Shown here piece after piece: positions 33,398-43,151 of a stretch of 64,000 bases of DNA; the stretch's first letter is position 1, and every line of letters starts with the position of its first letter. A program made the translations under genes and the position numbers. The stretch is from assembly GCA_934045075.1 (NCBI GenBank), contig OW203726.1:17547988-17611987 (forward strand), in the 5' to 3' direction. The notes under the pieces are model-generated. The model saw nothing but the letters and a program-made list of their open reading frames with translations, searched no databases and was not told the origin of the DNA. The DNA is from Yponomeuta sedellus. Lineage: Eukaryota; Arthropoda; Insecta; Lepidoptera; Yponomeutidae.

Positions 33398-35569
33398 ATA
33401 AAAAAAATAGATGGCAACAAGCCTGGTCACCCAACGGTGTTTTCCGAAGATGAAGAAAATTCATTTGTGGCCCATATAACCGCTTTATCAGAGTTTGGAT
33501 TCCCTTTGACTGACGTTGATCTCCAGTTCATTGTTAAAGATTATTTATCATCACAAGGAAGAGAAGTGAGGCAATTCAAAAATAATCTTCCGGGAAGAGA
33601 GTGGATAAAAGCTTTTCTCAGAAGACACAAGAGTTTGACAAAGCGTTTTGCAAATAATATAAAAAGAATTAGGGCTCTAGTCTCAGAAAAAGACATCAAA
33701 GAATTCATCGAAAATCTGAGTACGGAAGTAGAATCAGTTCCACCTCAAAATATTTACAATTTTGATGAAACTAATCTGACAGATGACCCGGGAAGAAAAA
33801 AAGTTATATGCAGGCGTGGATCTAAGTATCCAGAACGAGTTATAAACTCTACAAAAGTCAGTTATTCTGTGATGTTCTGCGGAAATGCTGCAGGAACCGC
33901 AGTCCCTCCTTATATTATATATAAATCGGAGCATTTATGGACCACCTGGACAGAAAATGGGCCCAATGGTGCTCGTTATAATCGCACAAAAAGCGGCTGG
34001 ATGGATTCAGTGACCTTTGAAGACTGGTTTATCCGCCATTTGTTGCCAATACTCAAAAGACAAGAAGGTCGAAAAGTTGTCATCGGAGACAACTTGTCGT
34101 CACACATCAATAAAAATGTATTGTCAGAATGCGAGAAACATAACATTAGCTTCATCTGCTTGCTCCCCAATGCTACTCACATTTTACAGCCGCTGGATAT
34201 AGCCTATTTTCGTCCTTTAAAAATTAAATGGCGAGAAGAGCTGATGACGTGGAAAGAGAGCCAGCAAGGTAGAAAACTCCCTTCAACGCCAAAAGAACAG
34301 TTTCCAAGTCTGTTGATAGGCTTGAAGGCTCTGGATAAATTATCAGACACTCCCACCAATTTGATTGCTGGTTTTAGAAGATCAGGCATCTCTCCCCCAA
34401 ATGTGGAAGAACCTCTAAAGAGGTTGCCAAAGAAAGACAAAACAGTTAACGTTGAACTGATTGGAGACGTCTTCCTGCAAAAACTGAACCAAACACGTAA
34501 TACTGACGTAGCAACGGCAACTAATACGAGTAAAAAGAAAAAAATAGACGTGCCTGCAGGTCTTTCTATTCGTGCAAAAGACGTTTTAGAAGCTGGACCT
34601 TCTGGCTGTCAGCCTCAATCCCGGAAAATACCACAACCAAAAACTACAAAGAAATCCTTAAAGAAAAAGCCCATATTATTTGAGTCTACAACAGATTGCA
34701 GTGATGCTGATATTAGCCTTGCTTCATCTACTGAAGACCTTATCATGGCTTGTGAAATACCGGATGGATCCGAAGATGACATGCCACTAGCAATGTTTAC
34801 AAAACGAAATCCTTCAAACCTTGACGCTGAAGGTAGTCTTATCCATCAATCACAGAAAACGATAAAGGCGGCAAAGCTTACAGAAAGTGATCCTCAGAGC
34901 TGCAATGTTATGTGTGACTCACCAGGTCTGAAACTTCCGACGCCCGATCTTCAGAGCTGTGATGGAGAAGAAGGTGCTATCTGTGACTCACCAGTACTGA
35001 AGCTTCCGACGTCCGATCCTCATAGCTGTGATAGAGAAGACGGTGCTATCTGTGACTCACCAGTACTGAAGTTTCCGACGCCCGATCTTCAGAGCTGTGA
35101 TAGAGAAGACAGTGCAATCAGTGACTCACCAGTACTGAAGCTTCCGACGCCTGATCATCAGCGTCACGATGCTGCAGACGTGGATATAGGTGATGCTCAG
35201 AACTGTCATAAGTCAGAGGAAACCGTTGCTGACTCACCACTATCAAAGCTTTCCAAGTCAGATTCGCAGGGATGTGATGGCAGAAAGAAACCTACGTCTG
35301 GTCAGACTTTGGTCAATCTTACAACACCCAATGATTACTTAGTTGGTGATCACGTTATTGTTTTATGGGATTCTGTTAGATATCCTGGTGAAATTTTATC
35401 AAAATCTGAAGAAGGAGTGATGGTGTCTTGTATGAAGAAGGGTAAAGAATTTTGGCGATGGCCTGCTATAAAAGATGTGCAGCTTTATAGGTGGGAAGCT
35501 GTGATAGAGAAGATTGGGATTCCCAAATTTATAAAGAAAGGGTGTTTCGTCGTGACAGAATTGGATTAA
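33398..35569 (+). pseudogene. pogo transposase, DDE domain and C-terminal region
   Basis: The open frame begins in the repeated 124 bp and lacks its own plausible ATG start. It contains YNFDETNLTD (first Asp), VVIGDNLSSH (second Asp) and LLPNATHILQPLDIAYF (third Asp, 35 residues later): an intact DDE_1 catalytic domain. A Lys/Ser-rich region follows, then four 23-residue repeats (CDSPVLKLPTPDLQSCD-like), and a C-terminal block with VGDHVIVLWDSVRYPGEI and GKEFWRWPAI, seen in related insect transposases. No stop interrupts its 724 codons. It is cut off from its DNA-binding domain only by the 32264-33398 interruption. Confidence 0.88.
34890..35190 (+). repeat. 69-bp coding tandem repeats in the pogo transposase
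   Basis: About four units with exactly 69-bp spacing (ttccgacg at 34935, 35004, 35073 and 35142) encode 23-residue repeats. They lie between the DDE domain and the C-terminal block and preserve the frame. Confidence 0.85.
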
Positions 35570-36209
35570 AGTTCCAAATTTCCTATTAGATTAAGAAAAA
35601 TACAGTATTGAAATTACCTATAAATGTAACTGATGATTCTCATAAAACAGACTGAATTAATGTTAATTTTGATAAGAAAAATATATTTTTTTGACGTTTT
35701 TTTTATATTTTATAATAACTTTATACTAAGAGAAAGCTCACGATAATATATTGGTTCGTACTAATAAGAAGTTTGCAAAGTGTTGATTATTATTAATTTT
35801 GTACTAAAAAATATATATTTCTATACTGAGATTTACAAAAACTTCGATTTTTGGAATAATTTTCTTTAAAAATAAACCTGATTTCATATATTCTGGAAGT
35901 CTGAGTCCTCTGGTCTTATTCCCTGCTGCCTACATTAGCCCTAAATGAAAATATATGATGTTAAAGCTATTAAAAAGGATGTGGGTCAATGAAACCACCT
36001 CCAAAGTACAACATTAGCCCAAAATAAAAAAAAATAAAAAAAAATAATTTTCAACATATTTGAAACATATTTATTAAATAAAATAGTTAGGTATATCCTT
36101 GTCAAATGATTTAAGGCTGTGCAATATCCTTAAGTCCATTAGAAACCAAGAAATCAGGTGTAACGTAAAAAGATGCCCTATTTTGGGACAAAGTAACCTA
36201 CGTTTACGG
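35570..36209 (+). other. pogo element 3' non-coding end
   Basis: This AT-rich segment holds AATAAA-like signals (for example near 35871), recurring attagccc(t)aaa motifs near 35934 and 36013 (also near the left end), and the right terminal repeat. Confidence 0.6.
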
Positions 36210-36211
36210 TA

Positions 36212-36905
36212 CTTCCGGCAACCAAATGGTCGTGTACCACTCCGAATTAACCGTTCTGCGATTCTCCAGTGGTATTGTAGCCACATGGCCATTAATACCA
36301 AAAAAGCAGGCCACCATTTGCTTTACAGTGCTTTTTGCACGAGCCACTTTCGTAGGGTTCGGCTCATTTTGAAACACCCAAACTGTTGATTGTTGTTTAG
36401 TTTCGGGATCGTACGCGTAGATCCAGGATTCGTCATCTGTGTAGATATTATAAACAGATTTTGAGTCGCCTCCGTTGAATTTTTTTAAGGTTTTCTTGCA
36501 CCATTCGACGCGAGCATCTTTTTGATCCTGAGTTAAGTTGTGCGGGATCCAACGCGAACAAATTTTTTTTTACAAATGTTCATGTAATATCCTATGAATG
36601 CTCGTCAATATGCCCAGAATAGCCTCTAACTCGCGATACGTAACATGGCGGTCTTGCATTATTAGTTTTCGCACAGCTTCAATATTTTGTGGCACAACCA
36701 CCGATTTCGGGCGACCTTCTTTAACTTCGTCCGTGAGCTTACTGCGCCCGCGATTAAACTCACTAAACCAGTGATACACAGTCGTTTTTGATGGGGCTTC
36801 ACCACCAAAAGTCGAAGTTAATTGATCTACGCACTGTTGTTGCGTTAAACCACGTCGAAAATCGTAATAAATCATAGCACGAATATTTTCACGAGTGAGT
36901 TCCAT
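36212..36905 (-). pseudogene. mariner transposase, N-terminal part
   Basis: It starts MELTRENIRAMIYYDFRRG and includes the helix-turn-helix region (TVYHWFSEFNRGR, ELEAILGI), then CSRWIPHNLTQDQKD and the first catalytic motif TDDESWIYAYDPETK. One in-frame TAA interrupts it at 36570-36572 beside an A8 run. Otherwise the frame stays open to the pogo insertion point after TIWLPEV. In the family, this protein cuts and rejoins DNA at the terminal repeats. The stop, a frameshift in the other part and the insertion make this copy non-functional. Confidence 0.9.
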
Positions 36906-37199
36906 TTTTTCAGCGATATGACATGTTAAACCCAACAAAAACAAAAATAAGAGAAAAATATTAGCGGCCAGTATTTAAAAAAAAGAACGAATTTGACCAT
37001 GGAGGTCAGACATTGCGTTTAAAATTATTGGAATCCCAGACTCCGCATACATAAGTAGCAGCCTATGTACAAGGCGAGATAGAGATGCATGATAATTGTT
37101 TAAATTTCGTACATCGTTTTCATTTGCTTGAATTGTGTCTCCGTCTTATCGGACGTTAGTTAAGGCTGTTATGTTATGAGATTTTGTATGATATACTTA

Positions 37200-38498
37200 G
37201 TCGGGCCATAAGTTCTGTCACATATGGAAAGTTAAATAAAGGACACAATGAGTTATGCATCACAACAATTTATATATCAAAGGAAAGGGTACAAAATACA
37301 GATTTAAACCATATTAAAACTATTCGAAATGTCCTCCTCTGGCTTCGATACAAGCCTTCAATCTGCAAGGCCAGTCATCAATCGATGCACGCACGACATT
37401 CATGTCAATATTGGCGACTGCTTTAATCAGAGATGCTTTAAGCGACTCCAAGTTGCGGTGTGGTTTAGCGCAGACCTTCTCCTCTAAGTGCTGCCATATT
37501 TTGTAATCCAAAGGATTCAAGTCTGGACTGGAGGAGGGCCAATCCTCATGCCTGATAAAGTCGATTCCACGGGTCGTGAGCCAGTTTTGGATACTTTTCG
37601 CCTTATGGGCCGGCGCAGAATCCTGCTGGAAAACCCAGTGCCTATTTTCGAACATTGTTTGTGAAAGGGGTTCCACAATATTTGTTAGGACTGTGTTTTG
37701 ATATACGAGGGCACTGGTTTTCACTCCTTTTTCACAAAAAAACACCTTTGTTGGACCCAAATAGGAGACCCCAAGCCAAACCATGAATGCCGAAGGATGA
37801 TGGCCACGCTGAATACGTGGCACACGTCTGCTCGCTTCTTCACTAGACTGTGCATACACTTTATCATTTTGTTTGTTGTAATTCTCTTCAACATTAAAAA
37901 TGTTTTCCTCCGAAAAAATTATTTCGCGGTATTTTTTACCTGCGTACCGCCTTAACAAAATCCGGCATCTTTCGAGTCTGATTTTCTTCAGCCGTGTGCT
38001 AAGAAGATGTGCTGTTCTTTTTCTGTAGGCACGCAGTCCTAGGTCTTCATTCAACACCCTTTTAACAGTGGTTCTGCTTAGTCCCATCTGCAGAGCCAAC
38101 ATTTTTTGCTTGCGGACAGGATTTCGTTGGATCCGCGCCTTCACTGCTTTGATGACCGCTGGAGTCCGAACAGTAAGAGGTCGACCGCTTCTTTGTTTAT
38201 TATCTAAACTTGAATCTTCCCTGAATCGTTTGATAGAACGATAAATAAATCTCAGTGGAATTTTCAAATTTTTCAGCAGTTTGAAAATCTCAGTTGGCGC
38301 CTGGCCGCAACGATGCAATGCAATTACTGCGACTCTGTCTTCTTTGCGCGTCCACTCCATATTGGAAAATGAAGAAAATTCCAGAAAAACTGTGTTTTTA
38401 TTTTCTTGAAAAATTCAAATTTGGAATGCCAATAACTTTTTTGTGGCCAGTATTTTAAATTCGAAATTAAACCTATGTGACAGAACTTATGGCCAGAC
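37200..38498 (-). mobile_element. maT-type (DD37D) Tc1/mariner element, complete
   Basis: The left end gtcgggccataagttctgtc is matched by the complement of the right end gtctggccataagttctgtc. The match continues through acata to give repeats of about 26 bp. TA duplications lie at 37198-37199 and 38499-38500. Length is 1299 bp with a single ORF. It sits 130 bp from the mariner's right end. Confidence 0.93.
37320..38360 (-). CDS. maT-type transposase, intact 346-codon ORF
   Basis: Full length for the family. Residues 1-110 hold paired HTH motifs (EIFKLLKNLKIPLRFIYRS and QMGLSRTTVKRVLNEDLGL) separated by a GRPxxVRT linker. The catalytic region reads IIFSEENIFNVEE, WVFQQDSAPAHKAKS, and SSSPDLNPLDYKIW, giving 37 residues between the second and third Asp. 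The first catalytic position, usually Asp in FSDEK, appears as Glu (FSEEN). There are no stops or frameshifts, so the copy is young. It may be catalytically impaired. In the family, the product would excise and insert the element at TA sites. Confidence 0.92.
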   Translation of the reverse strand: MEWTRKEDRVAVIALHRCGQAPTEIFKLLKNLKIPLRFIYRSIKRFREDSSLDNKQRSGRPLTVRTPAVIKAVKARIQRNPVRKQKMLALQMGLSRTTVKRVLNEDLGLRAYRKRTAHLLSTRLKKIRLERCRILLRRYAGKKYREIIFSEENIFNVEENYNKQNDKVYAQSSEEASRRVPRIQRGHHPSAFMVWLGVSYLGPTKVFFCEKGVKTSALVYQNTVLTNIVEPLSQTMFENRHWVFQQDSAPAHKAKSIQNWLTTRGIDFIRHEDWPSSSPDLNPLDYKIWQHLEEKVCAKPHRNLESLKASLIKAVANIDMNVVRASIDDWPCRLKACIEARGGHFE

Positions 38499-38500
38499 TA

Positions 38501-39602
38501 GGTAAATAAAGCGTAAAATAGCAACTACTTCTGAGGGGAGCAAGCAGTAAAAAACACGGCTAAGCAATCCATCGAACGTGCCCTACGTAGTATAAGGAAA
38601 CGTAAAAGGCAAAGAAGCGTGCGGTATGGCACTAATATGATGTATCGACTTTTATGCCTGGGTTACTGAATGAATACCAAGGCGAGTTTCCGAAAATTCA
38701 TAACCTAACTTTCCAAAACTTAAATCACACTGTTTATCTATAACTCCTTTACACTGCTACAAAAACACATTTCTAGTGCTTCCTAAAATCCTATATAACA
38801 GGTATGAGTGCCCTTTAATTAAGGTGTTAGGAACTTAGTAACGTGTGAATAAAATAGAATTTAGAATACATAGAAACAAGCTGACGGAACGGTACTGCGC
38901 GAAAACTATAGGCAATTCATGTGGGCTTTCATTTCACCAGAAAACCAGAACCATAAGAAGTCCTAATTAATTTGTTCTATACGGACTCTACTAGGTAATT
39001 TTACTCTGAAGTTAATACGAGTTAAGTTGAAAAACGCACACAACCCGTGGCCAACTGTACTGCGTGGCTGTGAGCGCATGAGTGCGGATTGACAGAGATA
39101 GAGGGAAAATTGAGTAACGTATGCGAATGGAGCAAGGCCGGAAACCATGACACAGTCGGCGCGGGCGCCGTTAATGGAACATCTAGGTACCTACTATGAA
39201 CTGGTCAGTATTGGACAACACAGTCTGTGGCCATCGAGTTACGGCTCAAGAATGAAGAGCCTTTTATCTTAATTATTACTCAATACGAAAAGGTCCCATA
39301 GGATCAAAGCAGAAATCGCGAAAAGTTGTTCCATGCTTATCTTAAATACTCTAGTGAATGTTCGATCATAAAATTTATTATAATTACTTAAGGTTAATCT
39401 ACTTATGTACTAATTAGATTTACCTACCACCTTAAGTTTCACATGGTGTTTTATACTGCAATTTACTGCATAGATACGAATGATAGTTGACCATACTGGA
39501 TTCGTTTTGTCGCAAGTCCGCCAGGTAAAAAGGATACTAGCAAGTAGGCATAGAATTTCCTCGTATCTAGCTCTGAAGCTCTGAGGTTCACGTACCTACC
39601 TT
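38501..39602. other. Mkp3 intron segment, nothing recognised
   Basis: This is AT-rich DNA. The ORF at 38963-39148 is short and random in character. Confidence 0.35.
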
Positions 39603-39672
39603 AGTGCTTCAAATCGCCAATCCGCAGTGGGCAGGCGAAGTGATTACGACTCAAAGTCCTGTGCCCTCCAGC
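39603..39672 (+). repeat. Short dispersed repeat ('gagaggcctgtgcc' family)
   Basis: It reads gtgcttcaaatcgccaatcc, then gcagtgggcaggcgaagtga, then cctgtgccctccag, as at 181-275. Confidence 0.5.
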
Positions 39673-39697
39673 ATTATGTATGTAGGATTGTAGGCTT

Positions 39698-39771
39698 CTT
39701 CTTCAGGCTATATTATGTAGTACACTGCTGGACATAGCCCTCCCTTAATGAGCGCCATAGCGCCCTGTCTT
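39698..39771 (-). mobile_element. 74-bp RTE 3'-end insertion with 13-bp target duplication
   Basis: The plus strand reads cttcttcaggctatattatg, then ctgctggacatagccctccc, ending caccctgtcttg-like. Perfect duplications ggattgtaggctt lie at 39685-39697 and 39772-39784. Confidence 0.85.
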
Positions 39772-39784
39772 GGATTGTAGGCTT

Positions 39785-40941
39785 AATATGATAAAACTCT
39801 ACGATGGCATTAATAAAGTCAAAGATGGCTCGGCTGTTGCGAATTATTTTGCTGATTTAATTCCGATAAAATGAGAGTAAAAACTGGTTAAAAGCCAGAG
39901 ATTTCCCAGTTTATAACACTGAGTAGGTGGGATTACAATAAAAGAGTGGATAGTTGGAAAGTGTTTCTGTTGTGTGGAATAGTAATAATAATAACTATTG
40001 TTAAAAAGTACGCAAGCCTAATTTTATACATGTAAACGGTGAGCTAGAAGCTAAGGCCTGGCTTAAATAACCGACATTGTTTTGAGTCGATTAATTACAT
40101 TGCCATTAATGAACAACGTTGGGCCCTTAAGTACAAGAGTGCGTGTGGGAGTAGTGCGGCGGCGCAGGAATGCGGCCCGACCCGCAGCCAATGACCGCGA
40201 GGGACGCGGCCGGCGAGTGTTGTTTTTTCTTTTTTATTCGTCCAGCCGCATTGTGAGCTGGCCAGCAGCGCTCGTCTCTTGCAACTTTGACAGCTGTCAA
40301 AAGCGATGCGATGAAAACTAGCGCTAAAACTTAAACAGTTGGTCACTAAGACTATAAGGATTTTTTACGTCTTACTGCCACGTTTTTTTTTCCAGTACAA
40401 TATAGACAGTCGGCACCATAATAGTTGACATCACATGAACCTCCACATTTTATGTGCAACCGTAACGTAACTATGAAGAGTGCTTGCGTGTAAAATAGTA
40501 CAAGTACAAAGAATACTTGTCATGAAATGTCATTTCTAGGCATCTAGCGGCCTAGCTTGAATACTTCAACGCGTTGAGTCAGCGCGCAAGCGCGATATGG
40601 TGGTGACAAACATTTTCCTTTTTTTCTTGACCGCGCGACTAGTTCCAGCCAGGATTCCTAACGAGACGAGTTGCAACAAAGCATATTAGCCATTGTTTTT
40701 TTCTGCGATAAGCTGCGATTGGGATTCCGACGGGTGACATAACTGGATTCGACCGGATGCGGCGTTTTCGTTTATTTTTAAAGTTTGGGAGTTTGGTTGC
40801 TGTGCGTGTGACCAGCATCCAGCGAGTTAAAGTAAAATCAACTTTAATACAAAGATGATCATACTTTGTGATTGGACTAATCAGTAATAGAACTGTTGTG
40901 GCTTACTCGAGACTGCGATAGCTTATCTGTTTATGACGGGT
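39785..40941. other. Mkp3 intron segment with a GC-rich patch
   Basis: Positions 40140-40270 are CpG-rich (gtagtgcggcggcgcaggaa, then gagggacgcggccggcgagt). Overlapping ORFs on both strands are composition artefacts. No repeat was identified in the remainder. Confidence 0.35.
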
Positions 40942-40949
40942 GATGCGAC

Positions 40950-41287
40950 CAGGGTTGCCAGATGGCCGGGAAATCCGGAAAAGTCCTGGAATTTTTCGCC
41001 TGGTTCTGTGACCAGTATTACAATTATTTACCCGGATTCCCCCAACACTCGTTTTTGTTTTTTATCACAAAATTATGATGATTGCACGAAGTATGATCAA
41101 GCCATGCAAGCATGGCGTACTCGGTGGGGACAACGAAGGTGGCGTTAGCGCGACAACCAAATGTCATATTAAGATTTAGTTAGTCGGGGGCAATTAAATA
41201 AACAGGTCTTGTTAGAGAGTTACATTTTTTTGGTGTTTTTTTTTTTGGCCCGGAATCTATAATACGCTTGCACATCTGGCAACTCTG
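40950..41287. mobile_element. hAT-type MITE with 8-bp target duplication
   Basis: The left end cagggttgccagatg and the complement of the right end cagagttgccagatg form 15-bp terminal repeats (14 of 15 identical). Perfect 8-bp duplications gatgcgac lie at 40942-40949 and 41288-41295. These are hallmarks of the hAT superfamily. The 338-bp interior has no transposase, so the element is non-autonomous. Confidence 0.9.
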
Positions 41288-41295
41288 GATGCGAC

Positions 41296-43034
41296 CTAAT
41301 ATCCTCCAGTAGTAGTAACAACTGACCGCAGGTCATCTGAGTAAAAGACGTTGACGTCATTTAGAAACAAGTTAAGGATATAAAATCATGAAAAGTTAAT
41401 TATAGCTGACAGGCGTACGTAGTTGGACAATGTTTTAGCAATATATGAAGAAATGCAATCAGCTCCCATGGTCTGTAGTTTTTTCAGCCCAGATAGCTTG
41501 GAATATATTAAGGAGCTAGGCCTTAACAAGAAATCGCGACCGGCGCCGGCTTGGCCCCGAGACCTCGCTATCGGCTGCACTAACACGTGTTAATTACCGA
41601 TATTACAATAAAAATATAATCATTACACCACGTCATTTTGGGTCAACTCATTTTATAATGGTATCAATTAAACATTTCTGTCTATCTGGTCTCGTGTAGG
41701 TCCCGTCGGTTAACATTTTTTCATCAACCTTTATATTTTAGTTCAAAATAGCCGGTATCATAATTGTGTAGTGTGCACTGTTTTTATGATATCTGTAGAT
41801 TATGAGAGACTTTGCAACTCAAATGTGAAAGTTGACGTGCTGTTGTTGATCGGTGGCTGTCGTCGGTGTATTTTGAAACTTTTTCATCACGCGCCTGTAA
41901 TGTAAGTGCGTAAAAAATGTACGCAACCCTTTGTTACAAAATATAATATCACAGTTTTTCATTATTAGGTTTCGGCAATCGGTTTTTCTCCGCACTAATG
42001 CCTTTCAGGTTTTCTTCTTATTTTTTGGATACACAAACAATCATTGACTCTAACTCGAAAGAAAACCTTTTTGAACTAATGAAGTTAATTTTTATGTATT
42101 TTTAAAATTTTTACGCCTTATGTATTTCAACGTGTCTCATGTGTTTTTGTTTCACATTTTTTACTAAGGAATCGCCACCGTTCTGGCCCTCTTATAAAGG
42201 ATTCACGACCCTTGAGGGAGCTGCAACCAGCTGGTTGATAGACACGATATACCACATGGTGTATTACAATGCCCAGACCTAGCCGAAAATTGAGGGTTCT
42301 ACTTACTACGTCAATACGGCTAGAGAAACTTGGATTCAATAATTATATACAAATAGTTCTCTGGCCAATCGCCAACTACCAACAGGTAGAAAGCAGTCAT
42401 CGTGGCATTTCTTTATCAATTTATTCAATCTCTTCACGTAGCTACCACCGCTGGCGCTCGTAATGAAGGGCGCTCCTTCTCTGATGCGCTCCTTTTCGTA
42501 ATTAAAGGAATTACTAAAATATGTGAGGTCACAGCAGGAGAGGAGGTTCACAAAAACGAGACTCCGACAAGTACGGGAGGGACACCAAAATCATGCGTCG
42601 TCAGACTCGTGACGTAATTTGTGGATGACTTATGTAAAATGGAAACCAGCCGACACGCGCTGCCTCGTCTTGACACGAGATAAAAACGGCAATTTTTCTT
42701 TGTACTGCGACTACAACCAAATAAAGTTTCGTTGACTGCAGTCAACTTGCAGAGTGTAAAAAACTGTCATCTTGTAAAGAGTCAGCGATCACCCCGTTCG
42801 TCATGAGATAATCCGTTGTCATATCGTGGCCGTGACCGTGACAGGCGCAAGTTCGTGAATGAACTCATGCCAATCACGAGCTCCTTGCGTGTTAACGGAG
42901 GTAAAGACTCTCAAAAACCTACTAGACATGGGCGTCTATGCTATATACTTTAGCGGCGCCCGTGAGGGCAAAAATCCGCCGACCGACGAAAAAGTTTTGA
43001 CGTTGCTAACGAAGGCTGGGATTTTAAAGAACCT
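41296..43034. other. Mkp3 intron segment, nothing recognised
   Basis: Short overlapping ORFs on both strands at 42127-42745 have no recognisable similarity. A perfect 16-bp palindrome (gttgactgcagtcaac) lies at about 42731. Confidence 0.35.
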
Positions 43035-43047
43035 TGTGACAAAGATT

Positions 43048-43138
43048 CTTCTTCTTCAGGCTATATTAGTCCACTGCTGGACTAATGAGCGCCACAGTGC
43101 AAGGTTGTGTCATCATTGGGGGGTAATGCCCATAATTA
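43048..43138 (-). mobile_element. RTE-tailed SINE family 3, internally deleted, with 13-bp target duplication
   Basis: The plus strand reads cttcttcttcaggctatatt, then gtccactgctggac, gagcgccacag and ggggggtaatgcccataat. Perfect duplications tgtgacaaagatt lie at 43035-43047 and 43139-43151. Confidence 0.85.
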
Positions 43139-43151
43139 TGTGACAAAGATT

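Larger units (their letters stand above)
32140..33522 (+). repeat. Perfect 124-bp direct repeat flanking a 1135-bp interruption
   Basis: Positions 32140-32263 and 33399-33522 are identical as read by eye (from taaaaaaaatagatggc to gacgttgatct). The segment between them (32264-33398) holds about 310 bp of unassigned sequence, a palindromic SINE (32587-32764), about 150 bp of unassigned sequence and foldback repeat copy B. The duplicated segment is coding sequence of the pogo transposase, so it marks the event that broke the gene. Confidence 0.9.
31445..36209 (+). mobile_element. pogo-type (Tc1/mariner superfamily) DNA transposon
   Basis: The left end ccgtaaacgtagtttactat is repeated inverted at the right end (ccgtaaacgtaggttacttt on the complement). 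TA duplications lie at 31443-31444 and 36210-36211. An internal inverted copy of the end motif (caaagtaacctacgg) lies near 31873. Total length is 4765 bp, of which about 1.26 kb is secondary (one copy of a 124-bp repeat plus 1135 bp). It encodes a transposase with an HTH and a DDE domain. It is inserted at a TA within the mariner transposase gene. Confidence 0.92.
31028..37067 (-). mobile_element. mariner (DD34D) element split by a pogo-type insertion
   Basis: Terminal inverted repeats read ggctgctacttacgtatgcg at the left end and ggctgctacttatgtatgcg on the complement of the right end. TA duplications lie at 31026-31027 and 37068-37069. Subtracting the nested element (31445-36209) and its TA leaves 1273 bp, a normal mariner length. 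The transposase is on the minus strand: N-terminal part 36905-36212, C-terminal part 31442-31093. Confidence 0.92.

Noticed and set aside
33437..35569. Treating the 710-codon pogo ORF as a complete gene starting at 33437
   Set aside because: Position 33437 is a GTG inside the duplicated segment, not a eukaryotic start. The real ATG is at 31980 and the gene is interrupted.
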